Shown: piece by piece, positions 1 to 8,425 of the stretch
Layout: every line of letters starts with the position of its first letter
How positions within the stretch are numbered: the stretch's first letter is position 1
NCBI RefSeq assembly: GCF_000521865.1
Contig: NZ_JAME01000009.1
Coordinates: forward strand, 82,754 to 146,753
Source of the DNA: Roseivivax isoporae LMG 25204
GTDB taxonomy: Bacteria > Pseudomonadota > Alphaproteobacteria > Rhodobacterales > Rhodobacteraceae
Direction: 5' to 3'
DNA: 64,000 nucleotides
Made by a program: the position numbers and the translations under genes
The notes under the pieces: model-generated
Database searches by the model: none
What the model was told of the DNA's origin: nothing
What the model saw: only the letters and a program-made list of their open reading frames with translations

Positions 1-1598
1 TAGCGCTCCATGTTCTCGAGCTCTTCGCGCGTCATGTCGGTGTAGATGCGGACGTCGTCCCCTTCGGACGATTGCATGACCTGCATCTCGTCCAGATCGA
101 GCGCGACCTGACGTTCGCCGAGGCCGAGGAAGCCGCCGACGCCCACGACGATGCGCTGGAGCCCGGTGCCTTCGTCGGTGATCAGCTCCTCGATGTCGCC
201 GATCCGCTCGTTGTTCTCGCTCCAGAGCGCGCCGCCCTGCAGGCGGTCGTTCGAGATGTCGGCTGCCGGCACGGCCTCGTAGCCGTCGACCTGCAGGTCC
301 GGACCGGTCGTCGTGCCGGCCGTCGCATCGGCGCTCTGCATGTCACCCGACTGCTCGGAGGTGTCGGTGCCCTCCGCGTCGTCGGCCATCTGCATGTCGC
401 TCGACTGGGAGTCCCCGCCACCCGTCTCCGATGCCTGCATGTCGCCCGACTGCTCGCCGGACTGCGCCGCGTCGGTCTCGGCGTCCGCGCTCTGCATCTC
501 GTCGGACTGGGCGTCCTGCGCGCCGGTCTCGGCCGACTGCATGTCGTCAGACTGGCTGTCCTGACCCTGCATGTTCTGCGCCTGGTCGTCCTGCTCACCC
601 GACTGGGCGGTCTGGAACGTGACCTGCGGCTCGCCCGACTGGTTGAACTGGATCTGCGGCTCGCCCGTCATGCGGAACTCGACGTTCGGCTCGGACTGCT
701 CGAAGTTCACGGTGGGCTCGCCGCCGCCTTCGATGGTCACGTTGCCGGACGTGGCCTCGCCGTCCTGCTCGTTCGAGGCCTGCTCGTAGGTCACCTGGGG
801 GTCGGACCGCGTCACCTGCACCTGGGCGTCGTCGAGCGGCTGCAGCTCCTGCGCCTCGCCGGTCGAGTAGGTCGAGCCGGACTGTGCGTCCTCGACCTGC
901 ACGCCGCTGCCGGATGCGTCCGCGTTCTCGACCACGCGCAGATCGAGGTCCACCTGCGGCGGCGCCTGGCTCACGGTGATGTTCGGCTCGGACTGCTGGA
1001 CCTCCACCTCGGGCTCGGCGTTGGCCACGTCGACATTCGGGTCCGGCATCGTGATGATGATCTCGGGCGCCGGCTGGTCGATGGTCACGGTGGGCTGCGC
1101 CATCTCCATGGTCACGGTCGCCTGCGGATGGCGCACGGTGATCTCGGGGCGGGGCTGCGACACGGTCACGTCGGGCTCGCCGCCGCGGACCGTCACGTTC
1201 GCCTGACCTTCCTCGACGTCCACCTGCGGGGATTCGCGCTCGAGGCGCACGACGCCCTCGACCACCCGTTCCTCGTCGATCTGGACCGTGGTCCGCTCGC
1301 GTTCGGCCACTTGGCCTTCCGCTTCGGCATCGGCTTCGGCCTGCGCGGCGTCGCCCGACATGTCGGTGTCGGCCTGCGCCTGCTCGATGGTCGTCAGGCG
1401 CGTTTCGCAGGCCTCGGCGTCGCCGTCTTCGACGACGGCGCGCAGGTCCTGCTCGGTCATCGACACGCCCTCGGGCAGACCGTCCTCGATCATCGCGGAC
1501 AGGTCGTCGCAAGGTGTGTCGGATTGCTGGGCAAGTGCCGGTCCGGCAAATGCCGGAAGCGTCAGTGCCGAGGTCAGCAGAAGACCCTTGAGCGTCAT
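1..1598 (-). CDS. PRC-barrel domain envelope protein with acidic and Gln/Ser-rich repeats (partial)
   Basis: Reading leftward from the ATG at 1598, 532 codons are open and the frame runs off the left edge, so the C-terminus is missing. The N-terminus is a signal peptide of about 25 residues ending in PALAQQ. Residues about 130-220 repeat short units of the type EPxVTVxQP (for example EPDVTVSQP, QPRPEITV). Residues about 326-433 are low-complexity and rich in Q, S, D and M, with units such as DMQSAE. The visible end, about 435-532, reads as a PRC-barrel domain (ERIGDIEELI followed by VVGVGGFLGLGERQVALDL). Secreted PRC-barrel proteins of this layout occur in Rhodobacteraceae but have no agreed function. 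A periplasmic or surface location is inferred from the signal peptide. Confidence 0.8.
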   Translation of the reverse strand, partial: MTLKGLLLTSALTLPAFAGPALAQQSDTPCDDLSAMIEDGLPEGVSMTEQDLRAVVEDGDAEACETRLTTIEQAQADTDMSGDAAQAEADAEAEGQVAERERTTVQIDEERVVEGVVRLERESPQVDVEEGQANVTVRGGEPDVTVSQPRPEITVRHPQATVTMEMAQPTVTIDQPAPEIIITMPDPNVDVANAEPEVEVQQSEPNITVSQAPPQVDLDLRVVENADASGSGVQVEDAQSGSTYSTGEAQELQPLDDAQVQVTRSDPQVTYEQASNEQDGEATSGNVTIEGGGEPTVNFEQSEPNVEFRMTGEPQIQFNQSGEPQVTFQTAQSGEQDDQAQNMQGQDSQSDDMQSAETGAQDAQSDEMQSADAETDAAQSGEQSGDMQASETGGGDSQSSDMQMADDAEGTDTSEQSGDMQSADATAGTTTGPDLQVDGYEAVPAADISNDRLQGGALWSENNERIGDIEELITDEGTGLQRIVVGVGGFLGLGERQVALDLDEMQVMQSSEGDDVRIYTDMTREELENMER

Positions 1599-1861
1599 GG
1601 TGCGGCTCCTTCGTCCATTTTGGTTACGCTCGGCCAACAAGGACAGACTGGCGATGTTCCGCCCATTCTTGCATGAAGGTCCAAAAAAGATTCTCGAAAA
1701 ACCCGTGGTTTAGCCGCGCCAATGCGATATCGGGCCGCCGATGCACGGTGTCTGTGCGTCGAAAAACACGTGGCATTTCGCCGCGTTGGGGGGCGCAGCG
1801 CGGGGGCCGGAAAAGTTCCTTGGCCGATCGGCGCGAAGGTGCCGAAAAAATTCGCGGGACG

Positions 1862-1889
1862 GCACGCCCGGACCGGGATCCGGACGTGC
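1862..1889 (-). terminator. Hairpin downstream of the sulfhydrylase gene
   Basis: Arms GCACGCCCGG (1862-1871) and CCGGACGTGC (1880-1889) pair with one mismatch around an 8-base loop, just past the stop of the leftward gene at 1897. The nearest T-run in that direction lies about 10 bases beyond the stem, so it is a weak terminator candidate. Confidence 0.35.
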
Positions 1890-1896
1890 GGGCGGC

Positions 1897-3198
1897 TCAC
1901 GCAGCGGCGCGGTGGGCCTTGGTGAGAGCCTGATCGAGGTCGCGGATCAGGTCGTCGGCATCCTCGATCCCGATCGAGATGCGCACGACGTCGGGCGCGG
2001 CACCGGCCGCCTTCTGCTGTTCGGGGGTGAGCTGCCGGTGCGTGGTCGAGGCCGAATGGATGATGAGCGACCGCGTGTCGCCGAGATTGGCCACGTGGCT
2101 GAAGAGCTCGAGCCCGTCGACCAGCCGCACGCAGGCGTCGTACCCGCCCTTGAGCGTCACGGTGAAGAGCCCGCCCGCGCCCTTGGGGCAGATCCGCGCG
2201 ACCCGGTCGTGCCACGGGGAGGAGGGAAGGCCCGCATAGGTCACCGCCGCCACGGCCTCGTGTCCCTCAAGCCAGGCCGCGATCTTCTCGGCGTTCTCCA
2301 CGTGCTTGCGCATACGCAGCGACAGCGTCTCGATCCCCATGAGCGTGTAGTGCGCGGCCTGGGGGTTCAGCGTCATGCCGAGGTCGCGCAGACCGACCGC
2401 GATGCCGTGGAAGGTGAAGGCCAGCGGCCCGAACGTCTCGTGGAACTTGAGACCGTGATAGGCGGGCTCGGGCGCGCTGAGCGAGGGGAACTTGTCCGAG
2501 GCCGACCAGTCGAACGTGCCCGCATCGACCACGCAGCCGCCGGTGACGGTGCCGTTGCCGGTCAGGAACTTGGTCATCGAATGCACGACGAGCGTCGCGC
2601 CGTGCTCGATCGGGCGGCAGAGATACGGCGTGGCCGAGGTGTTGTCGACGATGAGCGGCAGGCCCGCCTCGGCGGCGACCTTCGCGGCCGCGTCCAGGTC
2701 GGTGACGTAGCCGCCCGGGTTCGCGATCGATTCGCAGAAGATCGCCCGCGTGTCCTCGTCGATGGCCGCCTTGACCGCGTCCATGTCGTCGAAGTCGACG
2801 AAGGTCGCGCGCCAGCCGAAACGGTGGATGGTGTTCGAGAACTGCGTGACCGACCCGCCGTAGAGCCGGGTCGAGACGACGATATTGCGCCCCGGTCCCA
2901 TGAGCGGGAAGAGCGCCATGATCTGCGCCGCGTGCCCGGACGAGCAGCAGACCGCGCCGGCGCCGCCCTCGAGCGTCGCCATGCGCTCCTGCAGGACCGC
3001 CACGGTGGGGTTGGTGAGCCGCGAGTAGATGAAACCCACTTCCTGCAGGTTGAAAAGCGCCGCCGCGTGCTCGGCGTCGCGGAAGACGTAGGCGGTGGTC
3101 TGGTAGATCGGTGTCTGGCGCGCGCCGGTGGCCGGGTCGGGCCGGCTGCCGGCATGGATCTGCAACGTGTCGAAGCCGTAGCGCGGAGTATCGGTCAT
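1897..3198 (-). CDS. metY: O-acetylhomoserine aminocarboxypropyltransferase (O-acetylhomoserine sulfhydrylase)
   Basis: This 433-residue protein belongs to the Cys/Met metabolism PLP-enzyme family. It would make homocysteine from O-acetylhomoserine and sulfide, the direct sulfhydrylation step of methionine synthesis, in the cytosol. The N-terminus [15 protein letters not shown] and the block [12 protein letters not shown] are typical of MetY. The PLP lysine lies in [11 protein letters not shown], and the length matches MetY (about 430) rather than the shorter cystathionine synthases and lyases (about 390). A Shine-Dalgarno GGGAGG lies 6-8 bases before the ATG. It stands alone on its strand with no methionine genes beside it. 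Exact sulfur-donor specificity is not proven by sequence. Confidence 0.92.
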   Translation of the reverse strand: MTDTPRYGFDTLQIHAGSRPDPATGARQTPIYQTTAYVFRDAEHAAALFNLQEVGFIYSRLTNPTVAVLQERMATLEGGAGAVCCSSGHAAQIMALFPLMGPGRNIVVSTRLYGGSVTQFSNTIHRFGWRATFVDFDDMDAVKAAIDEDTRAIFCESIANPGGYVTDLDAAAKVAAEAGLPLIVDNTSATPYLCRPIEHGATLVVHSMTKFLTGNGTVTGGCVVDAGTFDWSASDKFPSLSAPEPAYHGLKFHETFGPLAFTFHGIAVGLRDLGMTLNPQAAHYTLMGIETLSLRMRKHVENAEKIAAWLEGHEAVAAVTYAGLPSSPWHDRVARICPKGAGGLFTVTLKGGYDACVRLVDGLELFSHVANLGDTRSLIIHSASTTHRQLTPEQQKAAGAAPDVVRISIGIEDADDLIRDLDQALTKAHRAAA

Positions 3199-3268
3199 GC
3201 TGTCCTCCCTCGGGGTCCTGTCCGGGGCCGACGCTAGCCGCTGACGGCGGGGGCGTCCATCGCGGCCG

Positions 3269-4273
3269 TCAGCGCATCCAGAGTCCCTCGCGCTTCAGCC
3301 GATTGCGGATCGCCTGTTCCTTGCGCGGCAGCGCGTCACGGTCGAAAAGCGCGCGCGCCCTGGCCCCGCGGCCCTGGTACACCATGCGGCGCATCGGCTC
3401 GTGCGCCTTGAGGACCCGTTTCACCCGGTTGGGAGCGGCGATGCGTTCCAGCGTCTCGACCACGCGGTCGTCCTCGCGCGCGTAGAGAAGGGGCAGCGTG
3501 CGGTAATGGCAGGTGGTCCGCCCGTCGATCCAGCCCGGTTCGAGCGCGTCGCGCCCGCCGCCCAGCCCGTGGATCACGAGCGGCAGCGCCACCTGGTCGA
3601 GCCAGGGATCTAGACTCTGGCACACGAGCTCGGGCAGTGGATCGTCGCGGATCGAAAGCGCGGTCTCGAGAAAGAGCCGGCCGAAGTCCCGCGGGCTGCG
3701 ATGGTAGAACGCTCCGGCGTTGAAGTAGAGGTAGCGCTGCCAGTACTCGTCGGGCCACGCGGGGTCGAGCGAGCTCTCGAAATCGAGCCCGAAGCGGTCG
3801 TAGAGCGCGCGCCAGATCTGCGTGTAGCCCGGCCCGTAGAGCTCGATCCGGGGCCAGGTCCCCTCGCGGCGCAGCGACGCGGACGGCCGGTCGAAATCGA
3901 AGGGCACGGCGTCGAGCGGCCCGGTGACCAGCGTGTCGGTGTCGAGGAACAGGAAGGGACGGCCTTCGGGCAGCGCCTGGAGCGCCTCGATCTTGTTTCC
4001 ATAGGGATAGGCCGCGCCGAAATGCCTGCTGTCGAACGGCACGAAGGTGCCGCCCGCCTCCTCGATCAGCGCGCGCGGCTCGGGCGCCACGCGCGGGTCG
4101 TCGGGCCAGAGCGGCCCGGGCTGCGGTTCGGCGACGAGCAGCCGGACAGAGGACGACGTGCCGCTGTCGGCCAGGGACAGGGCAAGCAGCGCCGCCTCGT
4201 ATTGCAGCCGCCCCGCCTGTGCCACGACGACGACATCGAAGCCGCCGTCGCGCGATGTGTCGGTCCCGGACAT
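3269..4273 (-). CDS. Glycosyltransferase-like protein of unknown substrate
   Basis: The 334-residue product starts with a beta-strand-like segment FDVVVVAQAGRLQYEA and carries a DxD-type motif in FLFLDTDTLVTGPLD (about residues 104-118), as in GT-A fold glycosyltransferases, where the aspartates hold a metal and the nucleotide sugar. No signal peptide or membrane segment is visible. The C-terminal third is rich in Arg and Lys. No surface-polysaccharide genes adjoin it, so the acceptor cannot be guessed. It could be a divergent family with a similar fold and another activity. The next gene on the same strand upstream is a hydrolase 75 bases away. Confidence 0.7.
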   Translation of the reverse strand: MSGTDTSRDGGFDVVVVAQAGRLQYEAALLALSLADSGTSSSVRLLVAEPQPGPLWPDDPRVAPEPRALIEEAGGTFVPFDSRHFGAAYPYGNKIEALQALPEGRPFLFLDTDTLVTGPLDAVPFDFDRPSASLRREGTWPRIELYGPGYTQIWRALYDRFGLDFESSLDPAWPDEYWQRYLYFNAGAFYHRSPRDFGRLFLETALSIRDDPLPELVCQSLDPWLDQVALPLVIHGLGGGRDALEPGWIDGRTTCHYRTLPLLYAREDDRVVETLERIAAPNRVKRVLKAHEPMRRMVYQGRGARARALFDRDALPRKEQAIRNRLKREGLWMR

Positions 4274-4347
4274 GTCCTCTCCCGCCGTACCCCGTGCCGC
4301 GCGCAGCCTAGCGCCGCGCGCGGGCGGGGGAAACGGCGGGCTGCGGG

Positions 4348-5043
4348 TCAGATCTCGATGGCGACCAGCACCTCGGGTTCGATCACGTCCACGCCGGGCA
4401 GACCCGCCGCAAGCTCTTCCGCCGACTGCGCGAGGGCAGGGAAGGTCTTGTAGTGGCAGGGAATCACGGTCTTGAAGTCGAAGAACGTCTTGGCCGCATA
4501 GGCCGCGCGGCGCATGTCCATCGTGTAATGGCCGCCCGCGCTCAGGATGCCGATGTCGGGCGCGTGCAGCGCGTTGAACACGCCCATGTCGGCCATCACG
4601 TCGGTATCGCCCGAGAAGTAGATCGTGTGGCCCTCGCCCTCGATCATGAAGCCCGCCTCGCTGCCCGCGACCCGCGGACCGCCGTCACGGAAGTCGAGCG
4701 ACGAGGAATGCGTCGCGTGCACCATCGTCACCTTCACGTCGCCGAGCGCGATCGTGCCGCCCTTGTTGAAGCCCAGCGTCTGCACGCCGTCCTCCTCGCC
4801 GAGGATGTTGGCCAGTTCGTGGATCGCGTTGATCGGCGCGCCGGTCTCTCGCGCGATGGCCACGGCACCGCTGGCGTGGTCGCCATGCGCGTGGCTCAGC
4901 AGGATCTGCGTGGCGCCACGCAGGGCGTCGTCGCGGCGGTCCTCGGGAAAGACGGGGTTGCCCTCGATCCACGGGTCGACGAGCAGCACCTCGCCCGCGA
5001 TCTCGATGCGGAAGGACCCGTGTCCGAGCCAGATGATCTTCAT
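4348..5043 (-). CDS. Metallo-beta-lactamase-fold metal-dependent hydrolase (UPF0173 type)
   Basis: The protein opens with MKIIWLGHGSFRIE and has the metal-binding motif HAHGDH in LLSHAHGDHASG, followed by FSGDTDVMADM and IPCHYKTFP, the pattern of the small metal-dependent hydrolases called UPF0173. The physiological substrate of this family is unknown. Two ATGs are possible, at 5049 and 5043. The Shine-Dalgarno AAGGAGG ends one base before the first and seven before the second, so 5043 (231 residues) is preferred. It is divergent from gatCA with about 140 bases between the starts. Confidence 0.88.
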   Translation of the reverse strand: MKIIWLGHGSFRIEIAGEVLLVDPWIEGNPVFPEDRRDDALRGATQILLSHAHGDHASGAVAIARETGAPINAIHELANILGEEDGVQTLGFNKGGTIALGDVKVTMVHATHSSSLDFRDGGPRVAGSEAGFMIEGEGHTIYFSGDTDVMADMGVFNALHAPDIGILSAGGHYTMDMRRAAYAAKTFFDFKTVIPCHYKTFPALAQSAEELAAGLPGVDVIEPEVLVAIEI

Positions 5044-5184
5044 GCACATGCCTCCTTTTCGCTTCGGCAGTGCAGCCTAGGCCGAACGCGGGGCGGGTCT
5101 AGGGCACAGCGGCTTGCGGGCGGACGCGGGCGGGTTTAAACGCGGGGCCTGATACGAGAGACGGCTTGCACAGAGGTCACAGAC

Positions 5185-5472
5185 ATGTCCATCGACACCG
5201 CGACCGCCGCGCGGGTCGCCAAGCTCGCCCGGATCCGGGTGGACGACGACGCGCTCCCGGCCCTGGCCGGCGAATTCAACACCATTCTCGGGTTCATCGA
5301 GCAGCTGAGCGAGGTCGACGTCGACGGCGTCGAGCCCATGGTGTCGGTGACGCCGATGCGGCTCAAGCGGCGCGACGACACCGTGACGGATGGCGGCGAC
5401 GCCGGGTCCGTCCTGTCGAACGCGCCCGATGCGCGCGAAGGTTTCTACGCGGTCCCGAAGGTGGTGGAATGA
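5185..5472 (+). CDS. gatC: Asp-tRNA(Asn)/Glu-tRNA(Gln) amidotransferase subunit C
   Basis: This 95-residue protein has the GatC signature: an N-terminal VAKLARI helix, [22 protein letters not shown], and a C-terminus ending [12 protein letters not shown]. GatC is the small belt subunit of the GatCAB amidotransferase, which amidates mischarged Glu-tRNA(Gln) and, where needed, Asp-tRNA(Asn). Its stop overlaps the start of gatA in an ATGA arrangement, so the two are translationally coupled. gatB is not in the window. Confidence 0.96.
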   Translation: MSIDTATAARVAKLARIRVDDDALPALAGEFNTILGFIEQLSEVDVDGVEPMVSVTPMRLKRRDDTVTDGGDAGSVLSNAPDAREGFYAVPKVVE

Positions 5473-6956
5473 GCGATCTGACCTCGATGACGGTCGCCGC
5501 GGCCCGCGACGCACTGCGCGCGGGCAAGGTGACGAGCGCGGAACTGACCGAGGCGTGCCTTTCGGCGATCGAGGGTGCCTCGGCCCTGAACGCCTTCGTG
5601 CACCGCACGCCCGAGCGGGCGCAGGAGATGGCCGCCGAGGCGGACAAGCGCATCCGGTCGGGCGACGCTCCCGCGCTCTGCGGCATCCCGATGGGGATCA
5701 AGGACCTCTTCTGCACCAAGGGCGTGCCGAGCCAGGCTGCGAGCCGGATCCTCGAGAACTTCGTGCCGGAATACGAGTCGACCGTGACCCAGCAGCTCTT
5801 CGACGCGGGCGCGGTCATGCTGGGCAAGCTCAACATGGACGAGTTCGCCATGGGCTCGTCGAACGAGACCTCGGTCTACGGCAACGCGGTGAACCCCTGG
5901 CGGCGCGGCAACGAGGCGACCGAGCTGACCCCCGGCGGGTCGTCGGGCGGCTCCGCCTCGGCGGTCGCCGCGGGGCTGTGCCTTGCCGCGACGGGCACGG
6001 ACACGGGCGGGTCGATCCGCCAGCCGGCCGCCTTTACCGGCATCACCGGCATCAAGCCGACCTACGGGCGCTGCTCGCGCTGGGGCATCGTCGCCTTCGC
6101 GTCGTCGCTCGACCAGGCGGGGCCGATGACGCGCGACGTGCGCGACGCGGCGATCGTGCTTCAGGCAATGTGCGGGCACGACCCCAAGGATTCGACCTCC
6201 GCCGACCTGCCGGTTCCGGATTTCGAGGCGATGCTGACCGGTGACATCCGCGGCAAGACCATCGGCATCCCGCGGGAATACCGCATGGACGGCATGCCCG
6301 AGGAGATCGAGGCGCTCTGGGCCGAGGGCCGGCGCATGCTCGAGGATGCGGGCGCGCGGATCGTGGACATCTCGCTGCCACACACGAAGTACGCGCTGCC
6401 CTGCTACTACGTGATCGCGCCCGCCGAGGCGTCCTCGAACCTCGCGCGCTATGATGGCGTCCGCTACGGCCACCGCGCCAAGCTCGCGCAGGGCGACGGC
6501 ATCGTGGAGATGTACGAGAAGACGCGCGCCGAGGGGTTCGGCCCCGAGGTTCAACGCCGCGTGATGGTCGGAACCTACGTGCTGTCCGCCGGTTTCTATG
6601 ACGCGTATTACAACCGGGCCCGCAAGGTGCGCACGCTGATCAAGAAGGACTTCGAGGACGCCTTCGCCGAGGGGGTCGACGCGATCCTCACGCCGGCGAC
6701 GCCCTCTGCCGCGTTCGGGCTCGGCGAGATGACGGAGGCCGATCCGGTCGCCATGTATCTCAACGACGTGTTCACCGTCACGGTGAACCTTGCCGGACTG
6801 CCGGGGATCTCGGTGCCCGCCGGCCAGGACCGCAGCGGCCTGCCGCTCGGCCTGCAGCTCATCGGCCGGCCGTGGGAGGAGGGCGACCTCCTCAACACGG
6901 CATATGCACTCGAACGTGCGGCGGGTTTCACGGCCAGACCCGAGAAATGGTGGTAA
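5469..6956 (+). CDS. gatA: Asp-tRNA(Asn)/Glu-tRNA(Gln) amidotransferase subunit A
   Basis: The 495-residue product is an amidase-signature enzyme that releases ammonia from glutamine for GatB. The Ser-cisSer-Lys triad is visible as K78 ([10 protein letters not shown]), S158 ([11 protein letters not shown]) and S182 ([11 protein letters not shown]), with the 24-residue spacing between serines usual for GatA. The frame is open upstream of 5469, but this ATG overlaps the gatC stop and begins the usual N-terminus ([16 protein letters not shown]). Length is normal for the family. Confidence 0.97.
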   Translation: MSDLTSMTVAAARDALRAGKVTSAELTEACLSAIEGASALNAFVHRTPERAQEMAAEADKRIRSGDAPALCGIPMGIKDLFCTKGVPSQAASRILENFVPEYESTVTQQLFDAGAVMLGKLNMDEFAMGSSNETSVYGNAVNPWRRGNEATELTPGGSSGGSASAVAAGLCLAATGTDTGGSIRQPAAFTGITGIKPTYGRCSRWGIVAFASSLDQAGPMTRDVRDAAIVLQAMCGHDPKDSTSADLPVPDFEAMLTGDIRGKTIGIPREYRMDGMPEEIEALWAEGRRMLEDAGARIVDISLPHTKYALPCYYVIAPAEASSNLARYDGVRYGHRAKLAQGDGIVEMYEKTRAEGFGPEVQRRVMVGTYVLSAGFYDAYYNRARKVRTLIKKDFEDAFAEGVDAILTPATPSAAFGLGEMTEADPVAMYLNDVFTVTVNLAGLPGISVPAGQDRSGLPLGLQLIGRPWEEGDLLNTAYALERAAGFTARPEKWW

Positions 6957-6995
6957 CGGCCGCCCGACCGGCGCCCGAGACGAGGTGAAAGCCGC

Positions 6996-7754
6996 ATGCG
7001 TCCCTTCCTGATCACGACTGCTGTCGCGCTGGCGCTGGCCGCCTGCGCGCCGGTTCCCGACAGCAACCCCGAGGCGGGATTCGACGGGTACGACGCCTCG
7101 CGCCGCGCCGAGGTCGACGCCCAGCTGCAGGGCCGGACCGATCCCGGGACCGGGCGCATCGCGCCCGCGCCCGAGGTGAGCGGCTCGGCGATCGACGGCG
7201 GCGCCGGCGGTGACGACATCGCCGCGATGGCCGAGGCGGCATTGTCGCGGGGCCAGACCCAGGGAGGCGTCGACGCCTCGCCGGGCAATCCGCCGCCGCA
7301 GCAGACCACCACATCGTCCGGGGTCTTGACGGGCGGCACGCAGCCGCAGGCGGTGACGAACTCCGCCGGCATTTCGGTCGAGAACGATTTCGACGCGGTG
7401 TCCTCGGAACGCTCGATCGAGGCCGACGCGGCACGGCTGGCGCAGAACCGCGCCCAATACCAGGTGGCCCGGCCCGAGGCGCTGCCGACCCGGTCGGGAT
7501 CGTCGGTCAACGTGGTGCAATACGCGCTGCAGACCTCCCACGGCGTGGGCCAGCCGATGCACAGCCGCGGACCCTTTTCCTCGAAGGCCAAGGAACAGCG
7601 CAACTGCGCGCGATACCCGTCCGCCGACGCGGCGCAGGAGGCCTTTCTCGAGGCCGGCGGCCCGGAGCGTGACCGCGAGGGGCTCGACGCCGACGGCGAC
7701 GGCTTCGCCTGCGGCTGGAACCCCGCCGTCTACCGCCAGGCCCGCGGCAACTGA
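6996..7754 (+). CDS. Lipoprotein with C-terminal excalibur-like calcium-binding motif
   Basis: The 252-residue protein starts with a lipoprotein signal (MRPFLITTAVALALAAC), the lipobox cysteine being residue 17. The middle is a disordered stretch rich in G, P, Q and T. The C-terminal 60 residues contain NCARYPSADAAQ and the segment DREGLDADGDGFACGW, which resembles the DxDxDGxxCE core of excalibur calcium-binding domains. It should sit in the outer membrane or periplasm. The next gene, a murein amidase, abuts or overlaps it, so the pair may act together at the cell wall. The exact role is unknown. Confidence 0.8.
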   Translation: MRPFLITTAVALALAACAPVPDSNPEAGFDGYDASRRAEVDAQLQGRTDPGTGRIAPAPEVSGSAIDGGAGGDDIAAMAEAALSRGQTQGGVDASPGNPPPQQTTTSSGVLTGGTQPQAVTNSAGISVENDFDAVSSERSIEADAARLAQNRAQYQVARPEALPTRSGSSVNVVQYALQTSHGVGQPMHSRGPFSSKAKEQRNCARYPSADAAQEAFLEAGGPERDREGLDADGDGFACGWNPAVYRQARGN

Positions 7755-8425
7755 CCCCGGTCCGCTGGCCGAGCACCAATTTCGGGCCGCGCCGCGACGG
7801 GGCGCGGCCCGACCACGTGGTCATCCACTACACCGCGATGAAAAGCGCCGAGCGGGCGCGCGACTGGCTCTGTGACGGCGCGAGCGGCGTCTCGGCGCAT
7901 TACGTGATCTCCGAGACGGGGTGCCTCTGGCAACTCGTCGACGAGGAGATGCGCGCGTGGCACGCGGGCGCGGGCCGCTGGGGCGGCATCGTCGACATGA
8001 ACTCGCGCTCGATCGGCATCGAGCTTGCCAATGACGGGGCCGAACCCTTCTCGGAGCCGCAGATGGACGCGCTCGAACGGCTCCTTTCCGGCATTCTCGA
8101 GCGCTGGCGCATCGCGCCGGAACGGGTCATCGGGCATTCCGACATGGCGCTCGGGCGCAAGATCGATCCGGGACCCCGGTTCGACTGGCGCCGGCTTGCC
8201 CGACGGGGCCTGTCGATCTGGCCCGAGCCGCGGCAGCCCGGCGATTTCTTCGCCGATGCCGCGCGTTTCGGCTACGCGGCCGATCCCGACCTCAGGGAGG
8301 CGCTGCTGCAGGCCTTCCGCGACCGGTTCCGGCCCGGCGCCGCGGGGCCCTGCGGCCCGGCCGATGCCGCCCTCATGGCCGATCTCGCCGCGCGCTGGCC
8401 CGCCGCGGATCAGCCGACCTCGTAG
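7751..8425 (+). CDS. N-acetylmuramoyl-L-alanine amidase (amidase_2 type), probable CTG start
   Basis: This amidase_2/AmpD-like enzyme should cleave the bond between muramic acid and the peptide. Zinc and catalytic residues appear in VVIHYTAM (His), AWHAGAGRW (His) and IGHSDMALGRKIDPGP (His, Asp). There is no signal peptide, so it may act on imported muropeptides. The first ATG/GTG/TTG in frame is GTG at 7817, directly at VVIHYTAM, but the open frame upstream encodes the family-like N-terminus VRWPSTNFGPRRDG. CTG at 7751, overlapping the preceding TGA, is the only plausible start that keeps it (224 residues). The fallback is 7817 (202 residues). The 3' end overlaps the opposing pccR gene by 16 bases. 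Confidence 0.8.
   Translation: MTPVRWPSTNFGPRRDGARPDHVVIHYTAMKSAERARDWLCDGASGVSAHYVISETGCLWQLVDEEMRAWHAGAGRWGGIVDMNSRSIGIELANDGAEPFSEPQMDALERLLSGILERWRIAPERVIGHSDMALGRKIDPGPRFDWRRLARRGLSIWPEPRQPGDFFADAARFGYAADPDLREALLQAFRDRFRPGAAGPCGPADAALMADLAARWPAADQPTS

Noticed and set aside
550..620. CRISPR-like or satellite repeat in the Gln/Ser-rich part of the first gene
   Set aside because: The repetition is imperfect, in frame and codon-driven; it encodes peptide units rather than a DNA array.
72..1676. Long open frame on the plus strand over the PRC-barrel gene
   Set aside because: It reads as His/Arg/Leu-rich repetitive sequence with no domain. The minus strand gives a signal peptide, ordered repeats and a PRC-barrel.
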